From: UBA647 sp964400545
GTDB lineage: Bacteria; Acidobacteriota; Aminicenantia; UBA2199
NCBI GenBank assembly: GCA_964400545.1
Contig: CAYNUG010000051.1
Span: forward strand, 1-13,691
Length of the DNA stretch: 13,691 nucleotides
Reading direction: 5' to 3'
Shown: piece after piece, positions 1-6,919 of the stretch
How positions within the stretch are numbered: position 1 is the first letter of the stretch
How the letters are laid out: every line of letters begins with the position of its first letter
The notes under the pieces: model-generated
What the model was told of the DNA's origin: nothing
The model's input: the letters and a program-made list of their open reading frames with translations, nothing else
Database searches by the model: none
Translations under genes and position numbers: made by a program

Positions 1-269
1 CACAACCCGGTAAAGGTGCCGATTTTGTCTATGAAGGCAATACGGCAAGAGACGGGAAGATCCCGTTCAATACAACGGGCGGGCTGATAGGATGGGGACA
101 TCCGACAGGAGCGACAGGTGTTCACCAGGCTGTGACCATCTGGGAACAATTGACCGGAAGGGCTGGCGATGCACAGATCAAAATGCCGGCGGACAAACCT
201 TACGGAATGACGATCAACATGGGCGGTGATGACAAGACGGTCGTTGCGATAGTCTACAAAAAAGGATAA
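1..269 (+). CDS. Thiolase-family protein (acetyl-CoA acetyltransferase / SCP-x type), C-terminal fragment
   Basis: This is a partial gene whose 5' end lies outside the window. It reads in the frame whose first full codon is at 3 and ends at TAA 267-269, giving 88 residues. The fragment has the C-terminal thiolase signature NTTGGLIGWGHPTGATG, which includes the conserved active-site histidine in GHPTGATG. Thiolases join or cleave acyl-CoA units in the cytoplasm. The second C-terminal motif is usually CxGGG with an acid/base cysteine, but here it reads INMGGDDKTV with no cysteine. That pattern fits the non-canonical SCP-x-like thiolases rather than classical FadA/AtoB enzymes. Substrate cannot be told from this piece. 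No strong hairpin terminator follows; 270-429 holds no gene. Family call is firm, exact enzyme is not. Confidence 0.85.
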   Translation, partial: QPGKGADFVYEGNTARDGKIPFNTTGGLIGWGHPTGATGVHQAVTIWEQLTGRAGDAQIKMPADKPYGMTINMGGDDKTVVAIVYKKG

Positions 270-429
270 TACTCAGCAGCAGATCAAAAAGAAGAATTTT
301 TTTATTTAAAGAGAACAAGGCCGAGAAAACCGGGAAAACCGTTATAAATATTACCTTAATGTAACGGCATCTTGATCGTATAAATCCATTTCAAAAAATC
401 ATAGATTAGCTAATATGATCTGAATCGTG

Positions 430-458
430 TTGACAGAAGAAAAAGATAATACTACACT
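430..458 (+). promoter_or_regulatory. Sigma-70-type promoter of the polymerase gene
   Basis: A perfect -35 hexamer TTGACA (430-435) is followed after a 17-base spacer by TACACT (453-458), which keeps the most important -10 positions (T1, A2, T6). Transcription would start near 464-466, giving a leader of about 26 bases before the ATG at 491. This is the best-formed promoter in the window. Confidence 0.6.
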
Positions 459-464
459 GAGTAC

Positions 465-479
465 GAACGAAAGACGAAC
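465..479 (+). promoter_or_regulatory. Possible operator: direct repeat GAAC-N7-GAAC
   Basis: GAAC occurs at 465-468 and again at 476-479 with exactly seven bases between, right at the predicted transcription start of the polymerase gene. This spacing is identical to the published alphaproteobacterial LexA (SOS) box, GAACN7GAAC/GTTCN7GTTC. The organism is not evidently an alphaproteobacterium, so LexA binding is inference. The repeat and its placement are directly visible. Confidence 0.35.
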
Positions 480-490
480 AAAGAAAAAAG

Positions 491-2929
491 ATGAAATATA
501 TACCGATAAGAGTGTATTCCGTATTCTCAAGAGGGGAGGGAGCGGTCTCCCCGTCGGGACTTGCAGACCTTGTGAAAATGGACGGGAAAGTTATTACTGT
601 GACCGATCCGTTCTCCATGGTTGCGTGGGAAAGATTTTACCGGACTGCTGCAAAAAACGGATTGAAATTTCTTCCTGCTATGGAAATAGTTCTTCGGAGG
701 TCGGGATCTATTCTTGTGTTTCCTAAGAACACGGCTGGATTCTTTTCTCTTGTTTCCTCATACAACAGGAAAAAACTGACCACGCTGAAGGATGTGACTG
801 TGGTGTTTCTTCCCGGGAGCGGACGTTTCAATGTCCAGGTAACATTGGATAATATAAGAGAGAGGATACCGGGAGGTGAAATATATTTCGGACTTGAGTG
901 GAATACCGACAGAAGGTATGTAGAGTATGCCGGGCAGCATGGGATACCTCTTATCTGGGCAAACCCTCTGAAGTGGATCGGTTCATCCGAAAGTTATAAG
1001 GTTGTTTCCTCCGTTTTCCGTCATCGTCCGGCAGAAGAGATCGAGGATGATCCGGGGATATCTCTTTACGGTCCCGTAGGTTACGAGGCAGTGATAAAGA
1101 GGTGGGGAAAGTACGGTAAGATCGCCATGAAAAATACTTTTGTTCTGGCAGATTCCGTCAAATTCAACTTTGGAAAAGATTTCGGACCATCTCTGGGGAA
1201 ATTCCGTTTAGCCGGGAAGACGGGAGGCGGAAGATCACAACTAATAGCGGTAGTAAGGAAAGAGCTTGAGATCAGAAGGGCGGGTTTGAAAGAGAAAACA
1301 AGGGCGGAGAAAGAGTTACGGAAAATAGAGGAACTCGGTTTCGAACCGTGGTTCCTCATCGCTGCGGAAATAGCACAGTACTGCCGTGAGCGGAAAATAT
1401 ATTTTAACATAAGAGGCTCCGGCGGTTCCTCTTACATACTGTATCTTCTCGGTCTTTCGAGGGTTGATCCCATGCATCACAACCTCCTCTTTGAACGGTT
1501 TGTGAACTCATTAAGGGACGAACTTCCCGATATTGATATTGATATCGACTCCTCCAGGAGAACCGAGGTATTGAAATGGGTGTTCAAAAGATTCCCGGGG
1601 AAGGTGGCATTCGTATCTACTCATAAGTTTTTCAGAGGCAGGTCGGCTCTGTACGAAGTTGCAAGGAACTGCGGGTTTGATCCGGAAGAGGCGCACGGGA
1701 TGAGCAAAGAGGTACACATGTTTGCACCGCCTTCCGATCTCAGAGGGAGAGGGAAGGGTAAGATGAGGGAAATAAATAACAGAGCATCTCTATTAAACGG
1801 GGTGTACAGGGACCTTTCTCTTCACCTCGGGGGGGTCGTTTTTTCGGGAAGAGATATAAGGGAGTCTTTCCCGGTAGAGGTGTCACCGCACGGATTTGAT
1901 CAGATGATCTGGGATAAAGATACGGTGGAAAGGTTGAATATATTCAAACTCGATCTGCTCGGAGTCAGGGGGTTTGATGTTATTTCCCCGTATGTTTACG
2001 GTGGAAAGGTTGATTTTAAAGATCCTGAAGTGTGGAAGAATATAAAGGCGGCATCCACTTTGGGATGTTTTCAATTGGAAAGTCCGCTTGCAAGGGAGAA
2101 TCTTGCAAAATCATCCCCTTCGACACTTGAGGAACTGGCGATCTCAATTGCAATCATCAGGCCGGGTCCGGCAAAGTCCGGTATGAAAAAGTCTTATCTG
2201 GAGAGGAGGGAACCGTTCCACCCGCTGCTCGGTAGGATATTCCCTTACACGAGGGGAGCACTCATCTATGAAGAACAGATATCGGTTTTGATCCACCATG
2301 TGACCGGATGGAGTCTTGAATTTTCCGAAAAGGTGAGGCGGAGGCTGAAGAAAAAGATGGGAGACGAGTTCAGGGAAGAGTTTTTCGAATCCGGAAAGAA
2401 AAAAGGGAGAGATATAAAGGAACTCGGGAGATTCTGGAATATAGCATCAGATTTTTCACTTTACGCATTCAACAATGCTCATAGTATTTCCTACGCATAT
2501 TCGGCTTACGCTTCGGTATGGATGAAGACCAATCATCCTTTAAGGTTCTTCTCCCGCCTTTTCAATGCAGGCGGCGGGTACTATCCTCTTTCCGTTTACA
2601 TTGAGGAGGCACAGAGATCGGGACTGATGATCCTTCCGCCTGATATAAATTTCAGTGATATCGGTTTTACGGTAGAGGGTGAAGAAATCCGTACGGGGCT
2701 GATATTCGTAAAGGGGATAGGAAAAAGACTTTCCTCGATCATTGTGGCGAGGAGGGGTGCCGGGTTCGGTTCACTTGAAGATTTTATTAACAGGACGAGG
2801 GCAGGGGAGAGAGAGGTTTCGGCTCTCATGGCGGTATCGGCATTTGATTCGGTTGGACTGAACGGATTCTCTCCCGATGAGATGAAAAAGAACAGAGAAA
2901 CCTACCTCGGTTTTCTTCCGTCCGGGTAA
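491..2929 (+). CDS. Short DNA polymerase III alpha-like protein (C-family polymerase, DnaE/ImuC-like)
   Basis: This is an 812-residue C-family DNA polymerase. Catalytic aspartates are present: PDIDID (D347, D349) and FKLDLLG (D488) match E. coli DnaE D401, D403 and D555. Other DnaE blocks follow in order: GCFQLESP, RPGP, YEEQ, NNAHSISYAYSAY and a final helix-hairpin-helix around IRTGLIFVKGIGKRL. The N-terminal PHP domain is decayed: the usual HxHS and TDHG metal-binding motifs read RVYS and TDPF, so PHP chemistry is unlikely. The protein stops shortly after the hairpin-helix, against about 1,160 residues in DnaE and about 1,040 in ImuC/DnaE2. It therefore lacks the clamp-binding motif, OB fold and tau-binding domain. 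No imuA or imuB is nearby. The ATG at 491 is the only sensible start, because an in-frame TGA lies at 458-460; there is no clear Shine-Dalgarno. A repair or translesion role is inferred. Confidence 0.9.
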   Translation: MKYIPIRVYSVFSRGEGAVSPSGLADLVKMDGKVITVTDPFSMVAWERFYRTAAKNGLKFLPAMEIVLRRSGSILVFPKNTAGFFSLVSSYNRKKLTTLKDVTVVFLPGSGRFNVQVTLDNIRERIPGGEIYFGLEWNTDRRYVEYAGQHGIPLIWANPLKWIGSSESYKVVSSVFRHRPAEEIEDDPGISLYGPVGYEAVIKRWGKYGKIAMKNTFVLADSVKFNFGKDFGPSLGKFRLAGKTGGGRSQLIAVVRKELEIRRAGLKEKTRAEKELRKIEELGFEPWFLIAAEIAQYCRERKIYFNIRGSGGSSYILYLLGLSRVDPMHHNLLFERFVNSLRDELPDIDIDIDSSRRTEVLKWVFKRFPGKVAFVSTHKFFRGRSALYEVARNCGFDPEEAHGMSKEVHMFAPPSDLRGRGKGKMREINNRASLLNGVYRDLSLHLGGVVFSGRDIRESFPVEVSPHGFDQMIWDKDTVERLNIFKLDLLGVRGFDVISPYVYGGKVDFKDPEVWKNIKAASTLGCFQLESPLARENLAKSSPSTLEELAISIAIIRPGPAKSGMKKSYLERREPFHPLLGRIFPYTRGALIYEEQISVLIHHVTGWSLEFSEKVRRRLKKKMGDEFREEFFESGKKKGRDIKELGRFWNIASDFSLYAFNNAHSISYAYSAYASVWMKTNHPLRFFSRLFNAGGGYYPLSVYIEEAQRSGLMILPPDINFSDIGFTVEGEEIRTGLIFVKGIGKRLSSIIVARRGAGFGSLEDFINRTRAGEREVSALMAVSAFDSVGLNGFSPDEMKKNRETYLGFLPSG

Positions 2930-2989
2930 ATTATTGATGCTGGATTAGTTGTTTGAAGTTATTATTAATATATTACTCTAACTCTTAAC

Positions 2990-3018
2990 TTGCTAATATT
3001 ATATTGATATTTTAAGAT
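2990..3018 (+). promoter_or_regulatory. Candidate promoter for the small ORF / DUF1566 / kinase cluster
   Basis: TTGCTA (2990-2995) and TAAGAT (3013-3018) are separated by 17 bases; each matches four of six consensus positions. The start point would fall just before the ribosome site of the ORF at 3036. The sequence is AT-rich, so chance matches are easy. Confidence 0.3.
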
Positions 3019-3035
3019 AAAGATTCGGAGAGATT

Positions 3036-3137
3036 ATGAGAAGAATAGGATATTTGATTTTTATGTTGATGATTTTTTCGACGATGGTTTTTAGTGAGGC
3101 GGGCGATGCCTTGCCGAAGCCGCCAAGTTCAATATAG
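3036..3137 (+). CDS. Small exported peptide (33 residues) or remnant of a secreted protein
   Basis: ATG at 3036 follows GGAG (3027-3030) with good spacing, and the frame ends at TAG 3135-3137. The product has a basic start (MRR), a hydrophobic stretch and a signal-peptidase-like site after MVFS. This would leave a 13-residue product, EAGDALPKPPSSI. I do not recognise it. It could be a genuine secreted peptide, or the surviving 5' end of a larger secreted protein gene; the bases after the stop show no continuation in another frame. It lies 47 bases upstream of the DUF1566 gene on the same strand and could share its transcript. Confidence 0.45.
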   Translation: MRRIGYLIFMLMIFSTMVFSEAGDALPKPPSSI

Positions 3138-3184
3138 TGTTGAGGAATTAATTGATATTGGGGAAATGATAGGAGGTTAGTAGT

Positions 3185-3901
3185 ATGAAGAAAGAAGAAA
3201 AAAAGTCAGAAAAAAAGCAGCCTTCAGGTTCTTCTCCTTTAGGGGTCAGGGGGGCCTCTAAACCGGTTAATGAAAGAAATAAGAAGATAATTTATCTTGG
3301 CGTGTTTCTTGTGTCCCTTGTTATTATAGTTATTTTGATTTGGATAGTTTCAGCAGAGAATAAGAAAACTTCGACATCATACTCTTCGGGTTATTCGAGT
3401 TCGCGGGTAACCCTTCGGAGCAGTTACAAAACTATATCATCTTATAGTGAACAGAGAGCTCTTTTTAAAAGAAAGGGGTTTTTTTCTACAGATGATAACC
3501 TTTCGGGCAATTTCACTAATGATTTCATAGAAAAGACGATCAGAGGGGATAAGGTAATTGTTGATCGTGCGACAGGACTAATGTGGCATCAGGGAGGTTC
3601 TTCCTCATCTGTGATATTTTCAAAAGCGAAAGATTGGATAAGTAGTTTGAATTCGAGAGGCTATGCCGGTTATTATGACTGGAGATTGCCTACCCTTGAG
3701 GAAGGAACATCGTTATTGGAGAGTAGCAAGAGGAACGGGGTGTATATCGATCCTGCTTTTGATTCGGAACAGTTTTATATCTGGACAGGAGACAATTACG
3801 ATTCTAAGAGCGGCTGGATCGTCCGTTTTGATTACGGTGACGTCAACTGGAGTAACTTCAACCACGATTACTATGTCCGTCCGGTAAGGAGTATAAAATA
3901 A
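3185..3901 (+). CDS. Membrane-anchored DUF1566 (Lcl C-terminal-like) protein
   Basis: This is a 238-residue protein with a short Lys/Glu-rich N-terminus and one transmembrane helix at about residues 35-56, after the basic NERNKK. A Ser/Thr-rich stretch then leads into a DUF1566 domain at about residues 126-237. Hallmarks are RATGLMWH near the domain start, then YYDWRLPTLEE, YIWTG and the terminal YYVRPVRS. DUF1566 domains are usually extracytoplasmic with a C-type-lectin-like character; their ligands are mostly unknown. The positive-inside rule places the domain outside the cytoplasm. AGGAGG at 3171-3176 is an excellent ribosome site for this ATG. The stop codon shares one base with the start of the kinase gene (TAATG), so the two are translationally coupled. 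An extracytoplasmic sensor or scaffold role with the kinase is inferred. Confidence 0.85.
   Translation: MKKEEKKSEKKQPSGSSPLGVRGASKPVNERNKKIIYLGVFLVSLVIIVILIWIVSAENKKTSTSYSSGYSSSRVTLRSSYKTISSYSEQRALFKRKGFFSTDDNLSGNFTNDFIEKTIRGDKVIVDRATGLMWHQGGSSSSVIFSKAKDWISSLNSRGYAGYYDWRLPTLEEGTSLLESSKRNGVYIDPAFDSEQFYIWTGDNYDSKSGWIVRFDYGDVNWSNFNHDYYVRPVRSIK
3218..3259 (+). repeat. Repeat-derived linker in the DUF1566 gene
   Basis: CAGCCTTCAG (3218-3227) also begins both long repeats in the kinase gene. The following 3230-3259 matches 23 of 30 bases with kinase positions 4879-4908. Both genes read it in the same frame, as SSPLGVRGAS here and SSPSGGRDAS there, in the disordered stretch before a transmembrane helix. 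Confidence 0.5.
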
Positions 3902-5214
3902 TGGAATTTCCGAATATCCCGGGTTATACGATAGAGAAGGAGTTGGGGCATGGCGGCATGGCAACAGTCTACCTTGCAGTTCAGGAAAACCTAAAGCGGA
4001 AAGTTGCTATCAAACTTCTTGAACCTTCATTATTGAAAGACAAGAAATTTGAGAGGAGATTTATTAAAGAAGCTGAGACTTCTGCAAATTTGAGCCATCC
4101 TAATATTATAACTGTTTTTGATGTAGGTAAATCCGGGAATTATTTGTACCTGAGCATGGAAAGATTGAGTGATAGTCTGAAGGATAGATTGAAAAAGCAA
4201 AAAACAATCGAAAAAGATCAAGCTGTGAATATTGTTATTCAGATAGCCTCCGCTCTTAATTATGCCCATTCTAAAAAAATAATTCACAGAGATATTAAGT
4301 CAGATAACATTATGTTCCGAAATGACGGGACACCTGTACTTGTTGACTTTGGTATCGCAAAGGCAATAGATGCTTCCTCCGGATTAACTAAGACCGGTTT
4401 CTTTGTAGGAACACCATTGTATATGTCACCCGAACAGATAAAAGGGGAAGATCTTGATGGAAGGTCGGATATTTATTCGCTTGGAGTGCTTTTCTTTGAG
4501 ATGTTGACGGGGTCTGTTCCGTACAAAGCGAAAGAAACTGTAGCACTAGCTATGAAACATGTTCAGGAGCCGGTTCCCGAGTTGAAGGACAGCCTTCAGC
4601 CTTCAGCTCTCAGCCAAAAGCAGAAGATAGGAGTCAGGAGTCAGAAGTCAGAAGAAAATAGAGAGATTTCCCTGAGCTCTGAAGAGATCGATAGATTCCA
4701 GGATATTATTAATCGGATGATGGCAAAGGATCCTGGTGACAGGCCGCGGACGGGGATGGAGGTTGTAGAGCTCGTTTCAGCCCACAGCTCACAGCCTTCA
4801 GCTTTCAGCCAAGAGCAGAAGCAAGAAGTAAGAATTCAGAAGACAGGAGAAGAGAAAAAATCTTCCGGATCCGGAACATCTTCCCCATCAGGGGGCAGGG
4901 ATGCCTCAGCTGATACAATAGAAGAAATAACGGGACCGATCTTGAAAAAGTCGGGGAAAAAGAAGAAACTAATAATTATAGGGTTAACTCTAACACTTTT
5001 AATTCTTATAATACTAACTGTTTTGATTGTATTCAAAGTAGATAAAAAAGTGATAAATGAGAAAGAGTTCTGGGCGAATATGAGAACTGAAAATAGAATA
5101 AGTTCTTACAGAAAATATCTGGAAAAATTCCCGGAAGGTAAGTATGCATCACAGGCAAGATGGTGGATCAATACTTTGAATGCGATAGAAGAATCACGGA
5201 AGAAGAAAAAATGA
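3901..5214 (+). CDS. Transmembrane Hanks-type Ser/Thr protein kinase (PknB-like)
   Basis: This is a 437-residue kinase. The kinase domain spans about residues 9-290: glycine loop GHGGMATVY (17-24), lysine K38, helix-C glutamate E57, catalytic loop HRDIKSDN (129-136), DFG (149-151), activation loop TKTGFFVGTPLYMSPE, and DRP with R281. All catalytic residues are present, so it should be active, phosphorylating Ser/Thr in the cytoplasm. A linker of roughly 30 residues rich in Gln/Ser/Lys (from about 230) interrupts the C-lobe between the MKHVQEPVPEL segment and the last helices. A second related linker follows the domain (from 298). One transmembrane helix lies at about 357-380, then a short extracytoplasmic tail (SYRKYLEKFPEGKYASQA) resembling half of a TPR-like repeat. 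There are no PASTA domains. AAGGAG at 3886-3891 supports the start, which overlaps the DUF1566 stop by one base. The partner protein probably supplies most of the external sensing surface (inference). Confidence 0.95.
   Translation: MEFPNIPGYTIEKELGHGGMATVYLAVQENLKRKVAIKLLEPSLLKDKKFERRFIKEAETSANLSHPNIITVFDVGKSGNYLYLSMERLSDSLKDRLKKQKTIEKDQAVNIVIQIASALNYAHSKKIIHRDIKSDNIMFRNDGTPVLVDFGIAKAIDASSGLTKTGFFVGTPLYMSPEQIKGEDLDGRSDIYSLGVLFFEMLTGSVPYKAKETVALAMKHVQEPVPELKDSLQPSALSQKQKIGVRSQKSEENREISLSSEEIDRFQDIINRMMAKDPGDRPRTGMEVVELVSAHSSQPSAFSQEQKQEVRIQKTGEEKKSSGSGTSSPSGGRDASADTIEEITGPILKKSGKKKKLIIIGLTLTLLILIILTVLIVFKVDKKVINEKEFWANMRTENRISSYRKYLEKFPEGKYASQARWWINTLNAIEESRKKKK
4597..4658 (+). repeat. 62-bp repeat copy 1, inside the kinase domain
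   Basis: It begins CAGCCTTCAGCTCTCAGCC and continues with GTCAG/GAAGTCAGAAG-like short units. It matches the second copy at 51 of 62 bases by hand alignment with no gaps. The two starts are 195 bases apart, a multiple of three, so both read in one frame. It encodes QPSALSQKQKIGVRSQKSEE, an insertion in the C-lobe of the kinase. Confidence 0.75.
4792..4853 (+). repeat. 62-bp repeat copy 2, after the kinase domain
   Basis: It begins CAGCCTTCAGCTTTCAGCC, one mismatch from copy 1 over 19 bases, and then diverges slightly. It encodes QPSAFSQEQKQEVRIQKTGE in the juxtamembrane linker. The internal GTCAG-type short units resemble the short repeats seen between genes in many bacterial genomes. Confidence 0.75.
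4879..4908 (+). repeat. Second linker element shared with the DUF1566 gene
   Basis: It matches 23 of 30 bases with 3230-3259 and is read in the same frame (SSPSGGRDAS). It lies about 20 residues before the transmembrane helix, as in the partner gene. Confidence 0.45.
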
Positions 5215-5269
5215 TATGTGTGAGCAATCAATGGGAAAAGAAATATTAGTTCATAGCAAAGTTCACAAT

Positions 5270-5297
5270 AGCTTATATTTAAGCTTCTTTTGTATTT
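5270..5297 (+). terminator. Weak candidate terminator after the kinase gene
   Basis: AGCTTA (5270-5275) and TAAGCT (5280-5285) form a perfect 6-bp stem with a TATT loop, followed by TCTTTTGTATTT. The stem is AT-rich and short, so termination would be weak. It is the only hairpin with a T-rich tail seen in the 239-base gap. Confidence 0.3.
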
Positions 5298-5378
5298 ACA
5301 GGGTCTTCAATTGGAAAAAATAAGACTTATATATAGGTTTTATGTGAGTATGTGTTTTTGTGAATAGTTGGAAAGGAA

Positions 5379-5392
5379 AATGTATGTACATT
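5379..5392. promoter_or_regulatory. Inverted repeat AATGTA-TG-TACATT upstream of the lipoprotein operon
   Basis: Perfect 6-base arms with a 2-base centre lie about 60 bases before the GTG start at 5454. A dyad of this size could be an operator, but the region is AT-rich and I recognise no regulator family. A poor -10-like TATAAA lies at 5429-5434. Confidence 0.25.
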
Positions 5393-5453
5393 ATTTACTG
5401 AAATTTTGTTTTACCATTAATTTTTTTATATAAAAATAAGGAGGAGTTATATA

Positions 5454-6911
5454 GTGAAAAGGAGAATTGGGTTCTTTAGTTCAATTGTGGTTGTTTCATT
5501 TCTATTACTAAATGGATGTGCTTCTTTTAACAAGAGTCATACAACCAATTTTGCAAATCAGCAGGTTTTGATCCATCAGGGACAAAGCGATGTTGTTGCT
5601 TTGAAATTAGAGAAAAAAGCTAAGAAAGGGGGGAGAAACAGTGTACTTTACGCTCTTGAAGCAGGGTATATTTATCTTTTTCAAAAAAATTATGAAAAAT
5701 CAAAAGAATTATTTGAAGTTGCCCTTACCCGTATTAATAATTATGAAATGAGAGCCAAAGTTACTGCGAGAGGTGTGGGAAGTGGAATTAAAGCGGCATT
5801 TGGTAATGACATGGAATTACCTTACAAAGGATTGATGTTTGAGAAAATCATGGTTAATACATTTCAAGCTATAAACTACCTTTTTTTAAAAGACATTGAA
5901 GGAGCAAATGTTGAGATTCGTCGGGCTGAATTGAGACAGCAGGAAGCAGTAGATAAGCATCAGAAAGAATTGAAAAAACTTGAAGAAATGAAGGAGAAAA
6001 AAAACGTAGATAACAGATCAGTAGATTCTGTATTGAGTAACTATAGTGTGCTGGATGAATATTCGTCAAAAGTGGTTAATTCATTTCAAAATGGTTTTAC
6101 ATATTTCCTCGGAGGGTTGGTTTACGAATTAAATAATTTGAAAAATGATGCTTATATTGATTATAAAAAAAGTTTTAACTTGTATAAAAACAAAGTCACT
6201 CTGGAAAAGCTTATTTTACTCGGTAACAAATTGAATATGACAGAAGATATTGGGAAATGGGGAGGACTTTATAAGGAACTTTATCATTCTGATACAGATG
6301 AGTTGATTAAATCAAGTAGTGCACTATCGGATTCCGGAGAGGTTATTATTATAAAATTTTCCGGAATGGTACCAAAAAAAATACAACAAAAGTTTTCGTT
6401 ATGGACTTACAAAAAGAGTTTTAACGTTGCTTTTCCTTTCTATCAGAAAGATGGTTTTTATTATAAAAATGAATATGTTAAACTAAATATAGATGGAAAT
6501 GATTATGGTGATACCGAGGTTGCGGTTGATTTTATACCAATTGTTACAAAAGCATTAAAAGAGCAGATGCCGGGGATAATTACGAGACAGGCGATCAGAC
6601 TTGTTGCTAAGAATTTATCTGAGTCCCAGGCAGAGAAACGGGGAGGTCTTTTGGGAGAATTGCTGATGAAAGTCGTTAACAAAGCTACTGAAAGAGCTGA
6701 TCTTAGAGGATGGTATGAACTTCCGGCAAATATTTCGGTCTTAAGTAAAAAAGTTCCTTCGGGAAATCAAAAGCTGACTTTAGATTTTTATTCGGGTGAT
6801 TACAAGGATAAGTCCGAGGACATGGATGTATTTGTCAGGAAAGGCGGATGTACAGTAGTTATAATCCAGGATATGAGTGGTAGTACCACTATACATAAAT
6901 TAGAACTATAG
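5454..6911 (+). CDS. COG3014-type outer-membrane lipoprotein
   Basis: This is a 485-residue lipoprotein starting with GTG, supported by a very strong AAGGAGGAG (5438-5446). The signal peptide ends in lipobox LNGC with C22. The next residue is Ala, so sorting to the outer membrane is expected. The body resembles the uncharacterised COG3014 family: an N-terminal TPR-like helical region (YALEAGYIYLFQKNYEKSKE), the signature NDMELPYKGLMFEKIM with NYLFLKDIEGANVEIRRAE, a Lys/Glu-rich helix around 165-185, then a C-terminal region containing GEVIIIKFSGMVPKK and ADLRGWYELPANI. The function of the family is not established. It is the first gene of a six-gene operon; the next start is 8 bases after its stop. 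From memory, COG3014 genes often sit beside lpoB-like and LPP20-like genes, as here. This suggests a shared envelope assembly (inference). Confidence 0.85.
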   Translation: MKRRIGFFSSIVVVSFLLLNGCASFNKSHTTNFANQQVLIHQGQSDVVALKLEKKAKKGGRNSVLYALEAGYIYLFQKNYEKSKELFEVALTRINNYEMRAKVTARGVGSGIKAAFGNDMELPYKGLMFEKIMVNTFQAINYLFLKDIEGANVEIRRAELRQQEAVDKHQKELKKLEEMKEKKNVDNRSVDSVLSNYSVLDEYSSKVVNSFQNGFTYFLGGLVYELNNLKNDAYIDYKKSFNLYKNKVTLEKLILLGNKLNMTEDIGKWGGLYKELYHSDTDELIKSSSALSDSGEVIIIKFSGMVPKKIQQKFSLWTYKKSFNVAFPFYQKDGFYYKNEYVKLNIDGNDYGDTEVAVDFIPIVTKALKEQMPGIITRQAIRLVAKNLSESQAEKRGGLLGELLMKVVNKATERADLRGWYELPANISVLSKKVPSGNQKLTLDFYSGDYKDKSEDMDVFVRKGGCTVVIIQDMSGSTTIHKLEL

Positions 6912-6919
6912 GAGGAATT

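Noticed and set aside
339..367. Inverted repeat CCGTTA...TAACGG between the thiolase and polymerase genes
   Set aside because: The stem is only 6 bp with a 17-base loop and no T-run follows, so it is not a convincing terminator or operator.
427..726. 99-codon open frame overlapping the start of the polymerase gene
   Set aside because: It runs in another frame inside clear DnaE-family coding sequence and shows no recognisable domain.
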